Part shown: positions 42,167-51,606 of the stretch, in pieces
Layout: the number at the start of each line of letters is the position of its first letter
Numbering within the stretch: the stretch's first letter is position 1
Source of the DNA: Sphingobium herbicidovorans
GTDB lineage: Bacteria; Pseudomonadota; Alphaproteobacteria; Sphingomonadales; Sphingomonadaceae
Reading direction: 5' to 3'
Assembly (NCBI RefSeq): GCF_002080435.1
Contig: NZ_CP020538.1
Location: 1,302,001-1,366,000, forward strand
DNA length: 64,000 bases
Position numbers and translations under genes: made by a program
Notes under the pieces: generated by a model
What the model was told of the DNA's origin: nothing
The model's database searches: none
The model's input: only the letters and a program-made list of their open reading frames with translations

Positions 42167-43360
42167 TCAGACGAGAATGAAATCCGATGCCGTGAAGTTG
42201 GCGGCGGTCAGCGAGGCTGTCGGATCGGCAACGTCGATACTGAACTTCGCTCCTGCCGAGGTGACGACGTCCAAAAAGACATTTCCGCCCGCGCCGTCGC
42301 GCGCGAACACCGTTCCCAGTCCGCCACCCGCCGCATATTTGGTGACCCCCAGCTTTTCCAGCACGATGCGATCCACGCCATCCTGGAAATCCTCGATCCG
42401 GTCGCCACCGTCCAGCGCGCCCGCGCCCTTGAAGACGAACCAGTCCGCGCCAGCCCCGCCCCAGAGCCTGTCTGCACCCGCTTCGCCATTCAGCTTGTCG
42501 AACCCGGCATCGCCATACAACCGATCCGCGCCAGCGCCGCCCAACAGCATGTCGTCGCCGTCGCCGCCGTAGAGGATATCGTTTCCAGCCTCCCCATTCA
42601 GGGAATCGGCGTCCCGGCCGCCGTCGAGGAAATCGTTGCCCCCACCCGATTCCAGAATATCCCGGCCATCGCCGCCGTAGAGCTTGTCTGCGCCGGTTTC
42701 GGAATCGAGGATATCGTCGCCGCTGGCGCCTGACAGATAATTGTTGCCGTCGCCGCCATCGACGCGGTCATTGCCGTTGCCGCCAAAAAGGTGGTCGTCG
42801 CCCGACTGGCCCTTCAGCTTGTCGTTGCCATCCTCGCCATAGATCCAGTCATTGCCAGCGCCTCCAGCGACAGCCTGGCTCGTCAGCTTGCCGGTGGCCG
42901 GGTTGATCTCGTTCAGGAAACCGTCGTCGCCAGCCCCGGCATAGATGATGTCATCCCCCGGCCCTCCATCGATATAGTCGCGGCCGCCGCCTGCATAAAT
43001 GGTGTCGTTCCCGATACCTCCCAATATCTGGTCGTGCCCATCGGCGGTTTCGATCCTGTCGTTACCGTCCCCGCCATCGATAATATTGTTACCCAGACCG
43101 CCGTAAATGCGATCGTGGCCAGCGCCGCCGTCGATCCGGTCATTGCCATCCTCGCCCCAGATCTGGTCGTCGCCAAGGCCGCCTTTGAGATAGTCTGCCC
43201 CTGCTTCCCCATGGAGCACATCGTTACCATCGCCGCCATCGATGTAATCGTCCCCGGACCCGCTCCACAACTGATCATGGCCTGCCAGTCCATATATGCT
43301 GTCGGCCGATGCCGTTCCCCTGATGATGTCATTGCCGCTAGTGCCGTTAAATTTTGCCAT
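42167..43360 (-). CDS. RTX calcium-binding repeat protein
   Basis: A 397-residue protein made almost wholly of nonapeptide RTX repeats (GGxGxDxLx type, such as GGDGNDVLHGEAGADYLKGG) from about residue 10 to 330. A C-terminal beta-type tail follows, ending DPTASLTAANFTASDFILV, typical of type I secretion signals. No catalytic domain or N-terminal signal is seen. Repeats bind Ca2+ after export. No type I ABC transporter or membrane-fusion gene is present in the window, so it must use one elsewhere. Placed in an EPS locus it may be a matrix or surface protein. Confidence 0.9.
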   Translation of the reverse strand: MAKFNGTSGNDIIRGTASADSIYGLAGHDQLWSGSGDDYIDGGDGNDVLHGEAGADYLKGGLGDDQIWGEDGNDRIDGGAGHDRIYGGLGNNIIDGGDGNDRIETADGHDQILGGIGNDTIYAGGGRDYIDGGPGDDIIYAGAGDDGFLNEINPATGKLTSQAVAGGAGNDWIYGEDGNDKLKGQSGDDHLFGGNGNDRVDGGDGNNYLSGASGDDILDSETGADKLYGGDGRDILESGGGNDFLDGGRDADSLNGEAGNDILYGGDGDDMLLGGAGADRLYGDAGFDKLNGEAGADRLWGGAGADWFVFKGAGALDGGDRIEDFQDGVDRIVLEKLGVTKYAAGGGLGTVFARDGAGGNVFLDVVTSAGAKFSIDVADPTASLTAANFTASDFILV

Positions 43361-43640
43361 TCACCCGCTCCTGAAACAGGCCTGCACGCTTTCAGATCAC
43401 GCCAGACCGATAGTCATTTGCTCAGGCTAATGGGAAATATGTGTTTATTGAATTGCCGGGTGAAACCGGGTTCCCACCGGCCTGTGGAGCATGAACGCGG
43501 GCAAACCGTCCGCTCTCCCCCATATTTTGCATTTCGGTCCAATGACTTCAAGGAAACGCTGCCGGCTTCACACGGCCAAGCGACCGTACTCCGACCAAGA
43601 ATCAGCATCGTCTAGAGGTGGCAAAAACGGGCTACCCCGT

Positions 43641-44810
43641 TCAGGCAGCGGCGGTCCTCATCGCTCCTGCCAGGACTTGCTTTGGAACAATCGCCTCCAG
43701 GGCCGCGCGTTCCCATTCGATCAGGATGCGGTCGATGGTGAAACGCTGCGCGGATATGCGCGCCGCTTCGGACAGACGGCGGCGCTGCTCCGGGTCGGCG
43801 CACAGTGCAGCAATTGCCTCACCCAGAGCAGGTACGTCGCCATCGGGAACCAGCAGGCCGCTGATCCCGTCGGCGATCATTTCGCCCGGTCCCCAGCGAC
43901 AATCGAAGGAAATCGTCGGGATGCCCGCCGCCATGGCTTCGCCGACGACTATGCCCCATCCTTCAAAGCGTGAGGAAAGGACAAAGATATCGGCCTCGCG
44001 CAGCCAGGCCCCATGTTCCTGCGTGACGCCCGGCATCGCCACGCGGTCGCCCAGGCCAAGCGCATCCCGCTGCGCTTCGAGCCTGGCGCGCTCAGGCCCC
44101 TCGCCCCAGATGACGAGCGACCAGCCGGGGATCCGGGGCGCCGCACGGGCAAAGGCCTCCAGCAGCAGGTCGAACCCCTTTTGCGGCACCAGCCGACCGA
44201 CGGCGACAATCTGCCTGCCGCCTGGCCGTGGGCCTTCCGTCCCGACCGGAGCATAAGTGGGGTTGGGAATGACCCATTGGCGACGGCGCATCGTCTTGGG
44301 AAAATATTGCATCGCGCCTTCTGTCATCGTCACCAGCCCATGCGCGCGCGCATAGGCATAGCGGCGCAGAGCCGACCAGAACGCGCCGGGATGTTGCATG
44401 GCGGGATTGTTGCGCTCCGACACGATCACCGGGATTCGGAGCGGCCTTGCGGCAAGGACGCTGACGACATTGGTTCGCGTCAGGAAGCTGACGACCAGAT
44501 CCGGGCGGGCGCTTGCCAGCCCCCTGCGGAGCGCCCTGACGCGATTGATGACCGTCACCGCCGCCTGCACGATCGGCAAGCGGCCAACAGGATGGCCCAA
44601 CTGCCTGATGCTCACCGCCGGGTCATGCGGATAATAGGGTGGAGCGCCCGGTTCTTCGAAGGCGAACAGGCTGACCGTCCAGCCCGACCGGCTGAAATGA
44701 TTGCACAGCAGGCTGACGATATGTTCCGATCCGCCAGCGCGCAGGCCGGGCAGAACGAAGGCAATGGACTTGCCTATGGATGGGGCGTTCGCCGGGATCG
44801 ATGTCGTCAT
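43641..44810 (-). CDS. Glycosyltransferase family 4
   Basis: A 389-residue GT-B enzyme. It has GLRAGGSEHIVSLLCNHF at the N terminus (nucleotide-binding side of the acceptor domain), VGRLVPQKGFDLLLEAFA in the middle and SSRFEGWGIVVGEAMAAGIP with the donor ExxxxxxxE motif, followed by CRWGPGEMI. The pattern is that of GalNAc/Glc-type GT4 enzymes of EPS loci. The donor sugar cannot be told. It is divergent from the methyltransferase gene at 44995 and upstream of the RTX gene. Confidence 0.88.
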   Translation of the reverse strand: MTTSIPANAPSIGKSIAFVLPGLRAGGSEHIVSLLCNHFSRSGWTVSLFAFEEPGAPPYYPHDPAVSIRQLGHPVGRLPIVQAAVTVINRVRALRRGLASARPDLVVSFLTRTNVVSVLAARPLRIPVIVSERNNPAMQHPGAFWSALRRYAYARAHGLVTMTEGAMQYFPKTMRRRQWVIPNPTYAPVGTEGPRPGGRQIVAVGRLVPQKGFDLLLEAFARAAPRIPGWSLVIWGEGPERARLEAQRDALGLGDRVAMPGVTQEHGAWLREADIFVLSSRFEGWGIVVGEAMAAGIPTISFDCRWGPGEMIADGISGLLVPDGDVPALGEAIAALCADPEQRRRLSEAARISAQRFTIDRILIEWERAALEAIVPKQVLAGAMRTAAA

Positions 44811-44994
44811 GTTCGCATAGTGCGGCGTTCACCGTCCCAAATCCATGGCGCTTGCGTATTACTGCCAGTCGGCTTCGCGACCATGCGGCTTAACCAGTGC
44901 AACGCGCCGCTCGCATTTGGGCTAATCCCTATTGGCCTGCTTCCTAGCCAAGCGCCCACTTCATGCTGCCGCCACACATTGTAGGTTCAAAGCC

Positions 44995-45840
44995 ATGATA
45001 CTCGCAGCAACGCAATTTTTCTCGCGCCCGGCAGAAGCCCTTCCGCAGCAGGTGGAGGACGCCTTCTTCAGTTCCATCAAGAACCCGAACAACACGTTCA
45101 AATGCACGTGGGGCGGACGGTTCGAGCAGCTTGACGACCGCCTTGTGCAGGCGGTGAAAGCACGGCGGCTGGATGTGCAGGAACTATTGGATGTCGGCGT
45201 TTCTTCGGGAACCACGACGCTGGACCTGTGCGACGCCCTGAAACGGGCAGGCTATCGGCCCCGCATCACCGGCACCGATTATGCCATTCACGCCTGGATC
45301 GTCCCCCTCGGCAAGCGGTGCGCGGCGCTGCTCAACACCGAAGGCCAGCTTTTGCAGGTGGATCTGTTCGGCCGGTCGCTACAGCCCTGGCGCCGCCGCC
45401 TCGACTATCTGACCGGCATGTGGCTTGTCCGCCCCGTCCTTTCTCACATCCTGGGCCGCCTGGCGGCGCGCAAGCTGCGCGAGGGCGCAGGCGTTCGCAA
45501 GGTCGAGCTGGTTAGCCCGCGCATCCGTAACCATGGCCTCATCACGATCATAGAGGACGATGTGCTCGCCCCCCGCGACGCCTTTGCGGCGCGTTTCGAT
45601 CTGGTGCGCGCGGCCAACGTCCTCAACCAGAATTATTTCGCTGAAGCCGACCTCAGGAAAGCTGTGGATAACCTGCGTTCCTACCTGAAAGGTCCGGGGT
45701 CGCTGTTGTTCATCGTGCGCACGCTGGCGTCGGGCGAACATCATGGGACGCTGTTCGAAATGAGCGAGAGCGGTACGCTTGCGGTCGTGGAACGGGTCGG
45801 CGCCGGATCGGAAATAGAAAAGCTGCTGGCCACGGCTTGA
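44995..45840 (+). CDS. Class I SAM-dependent methyltransferase
   Basis: A 281-residue protein with a methyltransferase motif I, ELLDVGVSSGTTTLDL, near residue 60, followed by GTDYAIHAW and a second half with FDLVRAANVLNQNYFAEADLRKAV, typical of a late Rossmann strand. The ATG at 44995 is preferred to an earlier in-frame start. Substrate unknown; a sugar or lipid of the EPS is likely by position. The next glycosyltransferase begins 24 bases on (ATG 45864). Confidence 0.78.
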   Translation: MILAATQFFSRPAEALPQQVEDAFFSSIKNPNNTFKCTWGGRFEQLDDRLVQAVKARRLDVQELLDVGVSSGTTTLDLCDALKRAGYRPRITGTDYAIHAWIVPLGKRCAALLNTEGQLLQVDLFGRSLQPWRRRLDYLTGMWLVRPVLSHILGRLAARKLREGAGVRKVELVSPRIRNHGLITIIEDDVLAPRDAFAARFDLVRAANVLNQNYFAEADLRKAVDNLRSYLKGPGSLLFIVRTLASGEHHGTLFEMSESGTLAVVERVGAGSEIEKLLATA

Positions 45841-45863
45841 GCGAGGCGGCTTCGGGAGTCCCT

Positions 45864-47051
45864 ATGAAATTACTCCACGTCATAACCGCTTTGAACGTCG
45901 GAGGCGCGGAAACCATGCTCGCAAGGCTGGTGGATCATGAACGCATGCAGGGTGGCGCGATACAGCCATCGGTCGTGTCGCTGATGCCTCCGGGAGCCGC
46001 CGGAGATCGCATCCGCGCGAGCGGCGTCCCCCTTCATCATTGCGGCATGAAGGGGGCCACAGACCTGCTCCCCGGACTGGCCCGCCTCCGCGCCCATATC
46101 AACCGGGAACGGCCAGACCTCATCATGGCGTGGATGTACCATGCTCATCTTGCGACCAGGCTTGCGACATTGCTGCGGCCGGGCAATGCGCCGGTGATCT
46201 GGAACGTGCGCCACAGCATCGACGATCTGGCGCAGGAAAAGCCCATGATGCGCGCCATCGTCCGCACCGCGGCATTATTTTCGTCCTGGCCGCGCATGAT
46301 CATATACAATTCCCATGCAGCAGCAGCGCAGCACCGGCGGCTGGGCTTTCACGCCGAACGGACGATGGTCATTCCCAACGGTTTCGACTGCGACCTTTTC
46401 CGGCCCCGGCAGGAAGCACGGGACCGGCTTGTCCGCGATCTCGGCATCGCTCCCGGCGCGCTGATCGTCGGCATGGCGGCGCGCAATCATCCGATGAAGG
46501 ATGCGGCCAACCTGGTCGAGGCGGTCCTGCGCGCCCGGGAGAGGGGTGCGGATGTTCACCTTCTGCTTACCGGCCAGGGGATGGATAGCCCTACCGAGCC
46601 ACTTCAACATCTGCTGGCCGCCCTGCCTGCCGACCGACTGACCTTGCGAAGCCATGACCGTGCGCTGGAGGAATTGCTGCCGGGGCTCGATATACTCGCG
46701 CTGCCTTCTGCCTGGGGGGAGGGATTTCCCAACATATTGGGGGAAGCAATGGCATGCGGCCTGCCTTGCATCGCGACCGATGTCGGGGACAGCGCCTGGA
46801 TTATCGGAAAGAGCGGGATCATCGTTCCGCCGCGCGATCCGGCGCGGCTGGCCGAAGCGATCATCACCATGGAAAGGCTCGGCCCCGATGGCCGCCGCCG
46901 GTTGGGCGAGGCCGGACGGGCGCGCATTCAGGACCAGTTTTCAATGGGACAGATAGCAGCGCGCTACCAACAGCTTTATCAGCATGTACGCAGCCCATTG
47001 CTTGAGGAACGGGAAACCGCCGCCCCACCACGCCAGGCAAAGGTAATGTAG
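45864..47051 (+). CDS. Glycosyltransferase family 4
   Basis: A 395-residue GT-B enzyme. The start MKLLHVITALNVGGAETML is a common GT4 N terminus, and HSIDDL is conserved. The donor side has NGFDCDLFRP, AARNHPMKDAANLVEAV and LPSAWGEGFPNILGEAMACG with the ExxxxE motif, then TDVGDSAWI. The start has GGGAG five bases before ATG 45864. Sequential glycosyltransferases (45864 and 47052) probably add consecutive sugars of one repeat unit. Confidence 0.88.
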   Translation: MKLLHVITALNVGGAETMLARLVDHERMQGGAIQPSVVSLMPPGAAGDRIRASGVPLHHCGMKGATDLLPGLARLRAHINRERPDLIMAWMYHAHLATRLATLLRPGNAPVIWNVRHSIDDLAQEKPMMRAIVRTAALFSSWPRMIIYNSHAAAAQHRRLGFHAERTMVIPNGFDCDLFRPRQEARDRLVRDLGIAPGALIVGMAARNHPMKDAANLVEAVLRARERGADVHLLLTGQGMDSPTEPLQHLLAALPADRLTLRSHDRALEELLPGLDILALPSAWGEGFPNILGEAMACGLPCIATDVGDSAWIIGKSGIIVPPRDPARLAEAIITMERLGPDGRRRLGEAGRARIQDQFSMGQIAARYQQLYQHVRSPLLEERETAAPPRQAKVM

Positions 47052-48314
47052 ATGCTTCAGGTCTTGCCCGCTTCCTCCTCGCTTTCCCAATCTGCTGCGT
47101 CCGTGCGTAGCGACAGCGAAGATGCTGCCCCGGTCCGCATCTGCTTCCCATTTGGAGGGGGCGTCGTCGGGGGCAGTCATATCTCGGCGACCAAACTCAT
47201 CCGACAGCTTGATAGAAGCCGTTTCTCCCCGCTCATCGTCCTGCATTACGGTTCAGGCCAGTTCGCCGATTTCCTCCGATCCGAAGGACTGGAGTTCGTC
47301 ACCCTTCCCGACACACGGTTTTTCGGCAATTCGGCGGGCGTTCCCAAGGAGACCGGAACCGGCAACGGGGTTGGCGCCTTGCTGGATCAATGGCGCATGG
47401 CCCGCTTTCTGCGACTGAACGATGTTCGCATCGTCCACACGAATGAGGGCGCGATGCATGCCAGCTGGGCACTGCCAGCACGATTGGCCGGAGCCAGGAT
47501 GCTCTGGCACCATAGGGGCAGTCATGATGCGCGCGGCGTGCGCCTGCTCGCGCCGTTCGCGGCGGATCGGATCGTGGGGGTATCGGCCTTTGCATTGTCG
47601 GAGGTGCGCCGATTGAAGCGGACGGCGCGCAAAACAGCGGTGATCTACAGCCCATTCGACGCCGATGCCGAACCGATCGACAGGGCGCAGGCGCATCTGG
47701 CGCTGACATCGGAACTGGGCGTCGATCCCAACACCCGCCTTCTGGGCTTCTTCGGTCACTTCATCGACCGAAAACGGCCGCTGATGTTCGTCGAAATGCT
47801 GGCGCATATCGCCCGGATGCAGCCCGACCTGCCCGTGATGGGATTGATGTTCGGCCTGCCCCTCATGGACGGAATAGACGAACAACTGGCGCAGAAAGCG
47901 AAAGCAGGTGGCGTTTCCGATCGCCTGCGTCTGATGGGATTTCGCTATCCGTCGGCTGTGTTGATGGCAGGGTGCGACATCCATGTCGTGACCGCCGTCC
48001 ATGAACCCTTTGGGCGGTCGCTGATCGAAGCGATGTTGCTTGGTACGCCCGTGGTAGCCGCCGCTTCGGGCGGAAATATCGAGGCGATCGATCACGGCGT
48101 GACTGGCATGCTGGTCGAGCCGGACGACCCCGCCGCCATGGCCCGTTCAATCGTGGAACTGCTGAATCACCCGGATCGGCTGGACAGGATCGCCGCACAG
48201 GCGCTTGTCCATGCCAGCCGCCGCTATAGCGTGGACCAGCATGTGTCGCAGGTCGCCGCCATCTACCAGTCGCTTCTCGACAGCGAGCCGCAGCGGTTGC
48301 GGAAACCACGGTGA
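47052..48314 (+). CDS. Glycosyltransferase family 4
   Basis: A 420-residue GT-B enzyme with FPFGGGVVGGSHISATKLIRQL at the N terminus, LLGFFGHFIDRKRPLMFVEML in the second domain and TAVHEPFGRSLIEAMLLGTP with the donor motif, then GGNIEAIDHGVTGMLVE. It adjoins the previous glycosyltransferase directly and overlaps the GTG start of the beta-helix gene (48311). Donor sugar unknown. Confidence 0.88.
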   Translation: MLQVLPASSSLSQSAASVRSDSEDAAPVRICFPFGGGVVGGSHISATKLIRQLDRSRFSPLIVLHYGSGQFADFLRSEGLEFVTLPDTRFFGNSAGVPKETGTGNGVGALLDQWRMARFLRLNDVRIVHTNEGAMHASWALPARLAGARMLWHHRGSHDARGVRLLAPFAADRIVGVSAFALSEVRRLKRTARKTAVIYSPFDADAEPIDRAQAHLALTSELGVDPNTRLLGFFGHFIDRKRPLMFVEMLAHIARMQPDLPVMGLMFGLPLMDGIDEQLAQKAKAGGVSDRLRLMGFRYPSAVLMAGCDIHVVTAVHEPFGRSLIEAMLLGTPVVAAASGGNIEAIDHGVTGMLVEPDDPAAMARSIVELLNHPDRLDRIAAQALVHASRRYSVDQHVSQVAAIYQSLLDSEPQRLRKPR

Positions 48315-49720
48315 GCTCCAATGCAGTCGCTGCCCTGGGTGTCGGGATCGCTGCGCTGCTGGTAATACCGTTCGTCAATCCGTTCGACATGAGCGGGCAA
48401 CCGGACGGGGCGGATAAGGATCGGGACGGAAAATCGGTACTGCCTGAAGTGCCGGGCGCCGAAGCCTTTCCCGGAGCAGAGGGTTTCGGCCGACGTGCGC
48501 GTGGAGGGCGCGGCGGCATGATAATCCCCGTCACCACCCTTGCAGATCACGGCCCCGGTTCCCTGCGCGCCTGCATCGAGACGAAGCGGCCACGCATTTG
48601 CGTCTTCCGCGTGAGCGGCGTGATCCGCTTTACAACCGAACGCCCGGTGATCGCCCATCCCTATATCACGATCGCGGGCCAGACGGCTCCAGGCGGCGGT
48701 ATAGTGATTGCCCATGCCGGTGGTGCGGACGGCTACACCCCCATTGTCGTCAAGAATACGCATGACGTCATCATTCGCCATATCCGCGTACGAACAGACC
48801 TCAATGGCAAGGCGCGCAGAAGCAATGGTTCGTTCCTGTTTGAAAACAGCCGTAACGTCATATTCGATCATGTCAGCGGCGCTTGGGCGCTGAGCCAGAT
48901 CATGACCGGATCCCGCGTGAATGATAATATAACGGTTTCCAATTCAATCTTCACGCAGAGCATTCCGCGAGACGACAAATGCGCGGTGCTTGCCTCTCAT
49001 CCTGAAAGACCACAGAAGATCAGCTTCATCCGCAACATATGCGCGCACAACGGCAGTCGAAATCCAGATGTGAACTTCATGCCGGAATCCTGCGTCGAAA
49101 TAGTCAATAATATTCTTTATAATGCTCAATCGCGCTTCACCGAAGTCCGTGAAGCATTTGGCGGATCGTCGGTCAATATCGTGGGAAATTATTACAAAAA
49201 TGGTCCGAACAAAGGCTATAATCTCGCCGCCGTTGACCGCATAATTTACAACAAGGCGGGCCAGTCAGAGATATTTATTTCCAACAACCTGTTGGATGGC
49301 GTTCCCCGGCTCAATACAAAGGATATCAACGTCGCACTGGTGAAACGTCCCGCTTGTCCCCTAAGCGTTCGGGCGGTTCCGGCCAAGGATGCCTATATAC
49401 AGGCGCTCGACCGGGCGGGCGCTTTTCCCCGCGACGGACTGGACCTGCGCACCGTCGCCGAGGTGAGGGAGCGCAAGGGAGCGATCCTGCGCGATCCGAA
49501 GATGCTGAACGGACCTCGCCCCCTGCCCCCGATCACGCCGGGCGAGCCCTATCTGGACCTGGACGATGACGGCATGGCCGACAGCTGGGAACGCGCCAAC
49601 GGAATGGATCCCCGGCGCAACGACGCCTGGGAAGACACCGACAATGACAACTGGCTGAACCTCGACGAGTTTCTGGACTTTGCCCATCGTGAAGCCATGG
49701 CCGGACGGCAGATCAACTGA
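48311..49720 (+). CDS. Pectate-lyase-like beta-helix protein, paralogue 1
   Basis: A 469-residue protein with an N-terminal hydrophobic segment (AVAALGVGIAALLVIPFV), then a right-handed beta-helix of the PL1 pectate-lyase type (about 50-330): YITIAGQTAPGGGIV, KNTHDVIIRHIRVR and NICAHNGSRNPDVNF, with Arg and Pro of the RNP segment. The motif DHVSVSWAEDE of paralogue 2 reads DHVSGAWALSQ here, so the acidic pair is lost. A TSP3/dockerin-like Ca2+ tail follows (DLDDDGMADSWERANGMDP). The GTG start overlaps the GT4 gene by four bases. It may be an EPS lyase or a binding protein. Confidence 0.78.
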   Translation: MSSNAVAALGVGIAALLVIPFVNPFDMSGQPDGADKDRDGKSVLPEVPGAEAFPGAEGFGRRARGGRGGMIIPVTTLADHGPGSLRACIETKRPRICVFRVSGVIRFTTERPVIAHPYITIAGQTAPGGGIVIAHAGGADGYTPIVVKNTHDVIIRHIRVRTDLNGKARRSNGSFLFENSRNVIFDHVSGAWALSQIMTGSRVNDNITVSNSIFTQSIPRDDKCAVLASHPERPQKISFIRNICAHNGSRNPDVNFMPESCVEIVNNILYNAQSRFTEVREAFGGSSVNIVGNYYKNGPNKGYNLAAVDRIIYNKAGQSEIFISNNLLDGVPRLNTKDINVALVKRPACPLSVRAVPAKDAYIQALDRAGAFPRDGLDLRTVAEVRERKGAILRDPKMLNGPRPLPPITPGEPYLDLDDDGMADSWERANGMDPRRNDAWEDTDNDNWLNLDEFLDFAHREAMAGRQIN

Positions 49721-49732
49721 CGTCCGTTTCGA

Positions 49733-50964
49733 TCAATATTGCAGGCGTATCTCTGCTCCGACGATGCGGCGATCGAAATCGTCGAAAGCCCTTGTGCTTT
49801 CACGACTGGCGATGCGCCCGGTCAGCGCGAAGGACATGTTGCGGTTCACCAGATATTCTATTTCCGCCACGCCCGCGATGGTCCGCTCATGCTGCGCAGT
49901 GCCGATGAAATTGCTGCGACGATAAATCACCGAAGCCTGCCAACGCAGATTATGATAGACTTCATTCTGCACGCCCGCCCGGAATCTTGTATCGGTCCGC
50001 GCCTGCGCGCCGTTTCGGACGGTGGCTACATCACCCCGGAACCCGTCAAGCGTGAACGCCCATCGCGGCGAAGGCGTGTAGACCAGTCCGGCGGAAACCG
50101 ACAATCCGGTCCTGCTGTCGAACCGGGCGTCTTCGGGGTTGAATCGGAACACGCCTACCGCGGCCTCGCCCCGGATCAGCCCGCCAGGCTCGAACGAAAC
50201 GCCCGCCCGCGCCCCGTAAGTCTTTGAATTGCGGTTGACGCCCGACGCGTCCACCGCCAGCCGGAAATCCCTTACCGCGATAAAGCCTTCGCCAAAGACG
50301 TTCATCATCCCGCTCACCCGGTAGCCGAGCCGGGCGGAACCGGAATATTGATTGAAGTCCCGCTCTGCATCGACGGGCGCGAGCGCGTTATTCTTGAGCG
50401 CGCTGCCCTTCAAACCGATCGTGAAGCGCGCGCCGCTATGGGTGTAGCCCAGATCGCCCTGCCACTGATCATATCTGCGCGGCGACGTGCCCACGCCAAC
50501 CAGGGATTCGGGCACGCCGCGTTCTTCGACCAGCCGCGTCCAGCCCACGTTGGCGGAAATGCTGTCGCTGCCCGACACGCGGAACACCCCCCCAGGCTTG
50601 TGTTCAATCCTTCGGAATTCTCTGTTTCATTCTTGAAATAACGCCGCACCACTCCCCGCGCCTGCGCCGCCAGCTGAAATTTGTCGTCGCTCAGTTTCAG
50701 GTTGAGCCAGGGCGAAATGGTCAGGCGCTCGTCATCGATCTCATTCGAGGGCAGCGCATAGATATTGGAATCATATTCCAGCCTGACATCGGTGCCGAGA
50801 TAGGCCGATATTCTGCCCAGTTGCACCGCCTTCGCCTCATATTCTTCCGGCGTTTCCAGCAGCGGCGTCGCCCTGTCGAGTTCCTGGGCCATCGCCGGAC
50901 AGGCGATGGCAGCCAACATTACGCACGAGCAAAGCGGGATGAAGCGCGTAGGGCTCAAAACCAT
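49733..50964 (-). pseudogene. Outer-membrane beta-barrel protein of the EPS locus, frameshifted
   Basis: Two minus-strand frames join into a protein of about 410 residues. The first has a signal peptide (CVMLAAIACPAMA) and the start of the barrel; the second has the rest, with repeated beta-strand pattern and a C-terminal FDRRIVGAEIRLQY aromatic end. The break is in a run of seven G on the minus strand (CCCCCCC at 50587-50593); an eighth G restores LGGGVFRVSG. It resembles the BBP2-type porin-like proteins found beside wza in sphingomonad polysaccharide loci. Its start overlaps the Wza-like stop by ten bases. Confidence 0.75.
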
Positions 50965-51521
50965 TTCTCCACGACTTTAATGGTGTCACCCGGCTGAACC
51001 GGCGTATTTTCAGACGCCTTGGCGGTAGACGCCTGCCCATCCACCTGGCGGATGATGGCAACCGTGTTGCGATTGGCGCGGAACGTGTACCCGCCTGCCA
51101 CAGATACAGCGGTCACGACGGTCATACCCGGACGATAAGGATATTCGCCGGGGCTTCGCACTTCCCCAAGAATATAGATGGGCCGCAGCTTCATCGGCTG
51201 AACACTGACGGCTGGCGACACCATCAGCCGTTTCTCCACCAGCAGGGCGGCGATCCGCTGTTCCAGTTCGGGTATGGTCGATCCCCTGACCGGAATCCCG
51301 CCCATGAGCGGCAGCGTCAGCTCGCCCCGATCATTGACGACGAAGGCCGTGCCACTGTCGATTTCGGTCAGGCCGGGGACGATGACGCGAAGCTCATCGC
51401 CCGGCCCTAGCCTGTATTGATCGGCGTTGGCGGTGGAGACCGCAGGCAGGCCGGAAACTGAGCCGGCACACCCCGTGACGGCAAGCATGAGGGAAATGCC
51501 GATAGATTGGACGAGCCGCAT
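50955..51521 (-). CDS. Polysaccharide export lipoprotein, Wza/GumB-like
   Basis: A 188-residue export protein of the outer-membrane auxiliary (OMA) family. The signal (LMLAVTGCAGS) has a lipobox with the acceptor Cys. The mature part starts YRLGPGDELRVIVPGL, the polysaccharide export domain, followed by a SLBB domain (YILGEVRSPGEYPYRPGMTV and TAVSVAGGYTFRANRNTV). The short length is of the GumB type. ATG 51521 follows GGGAGG at five bases. It sits between the DegT gene and the beta-barrel gene on the same strand. Confidence 0.9.
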   Translation of the reverse strand: MRLVQSIGISLMLAVTGCAGSVSGLPAVSTANADQYRLGPGDELRVIVPGLTEIDSGTAFVVNDRGELTLPLMGGIPVRGSTIPELEQRIAALLVEKRLMVSPAVSVQPMKLRPIYILGEVRSPGEYPYRPGMTVVTAVSVAGGYTFRANRNTVAIIRQVDGQASTAKASENTPVQPGDTIKVVEKWF

Positions 51522-51606
51522 GACCACCTCCCATATTTGACCATTGTTGGCCGTTTTCTTTCCGTTTCATAACAGAAATGAATTAAAGTCAATTGCTGCT
51601 GATTGA

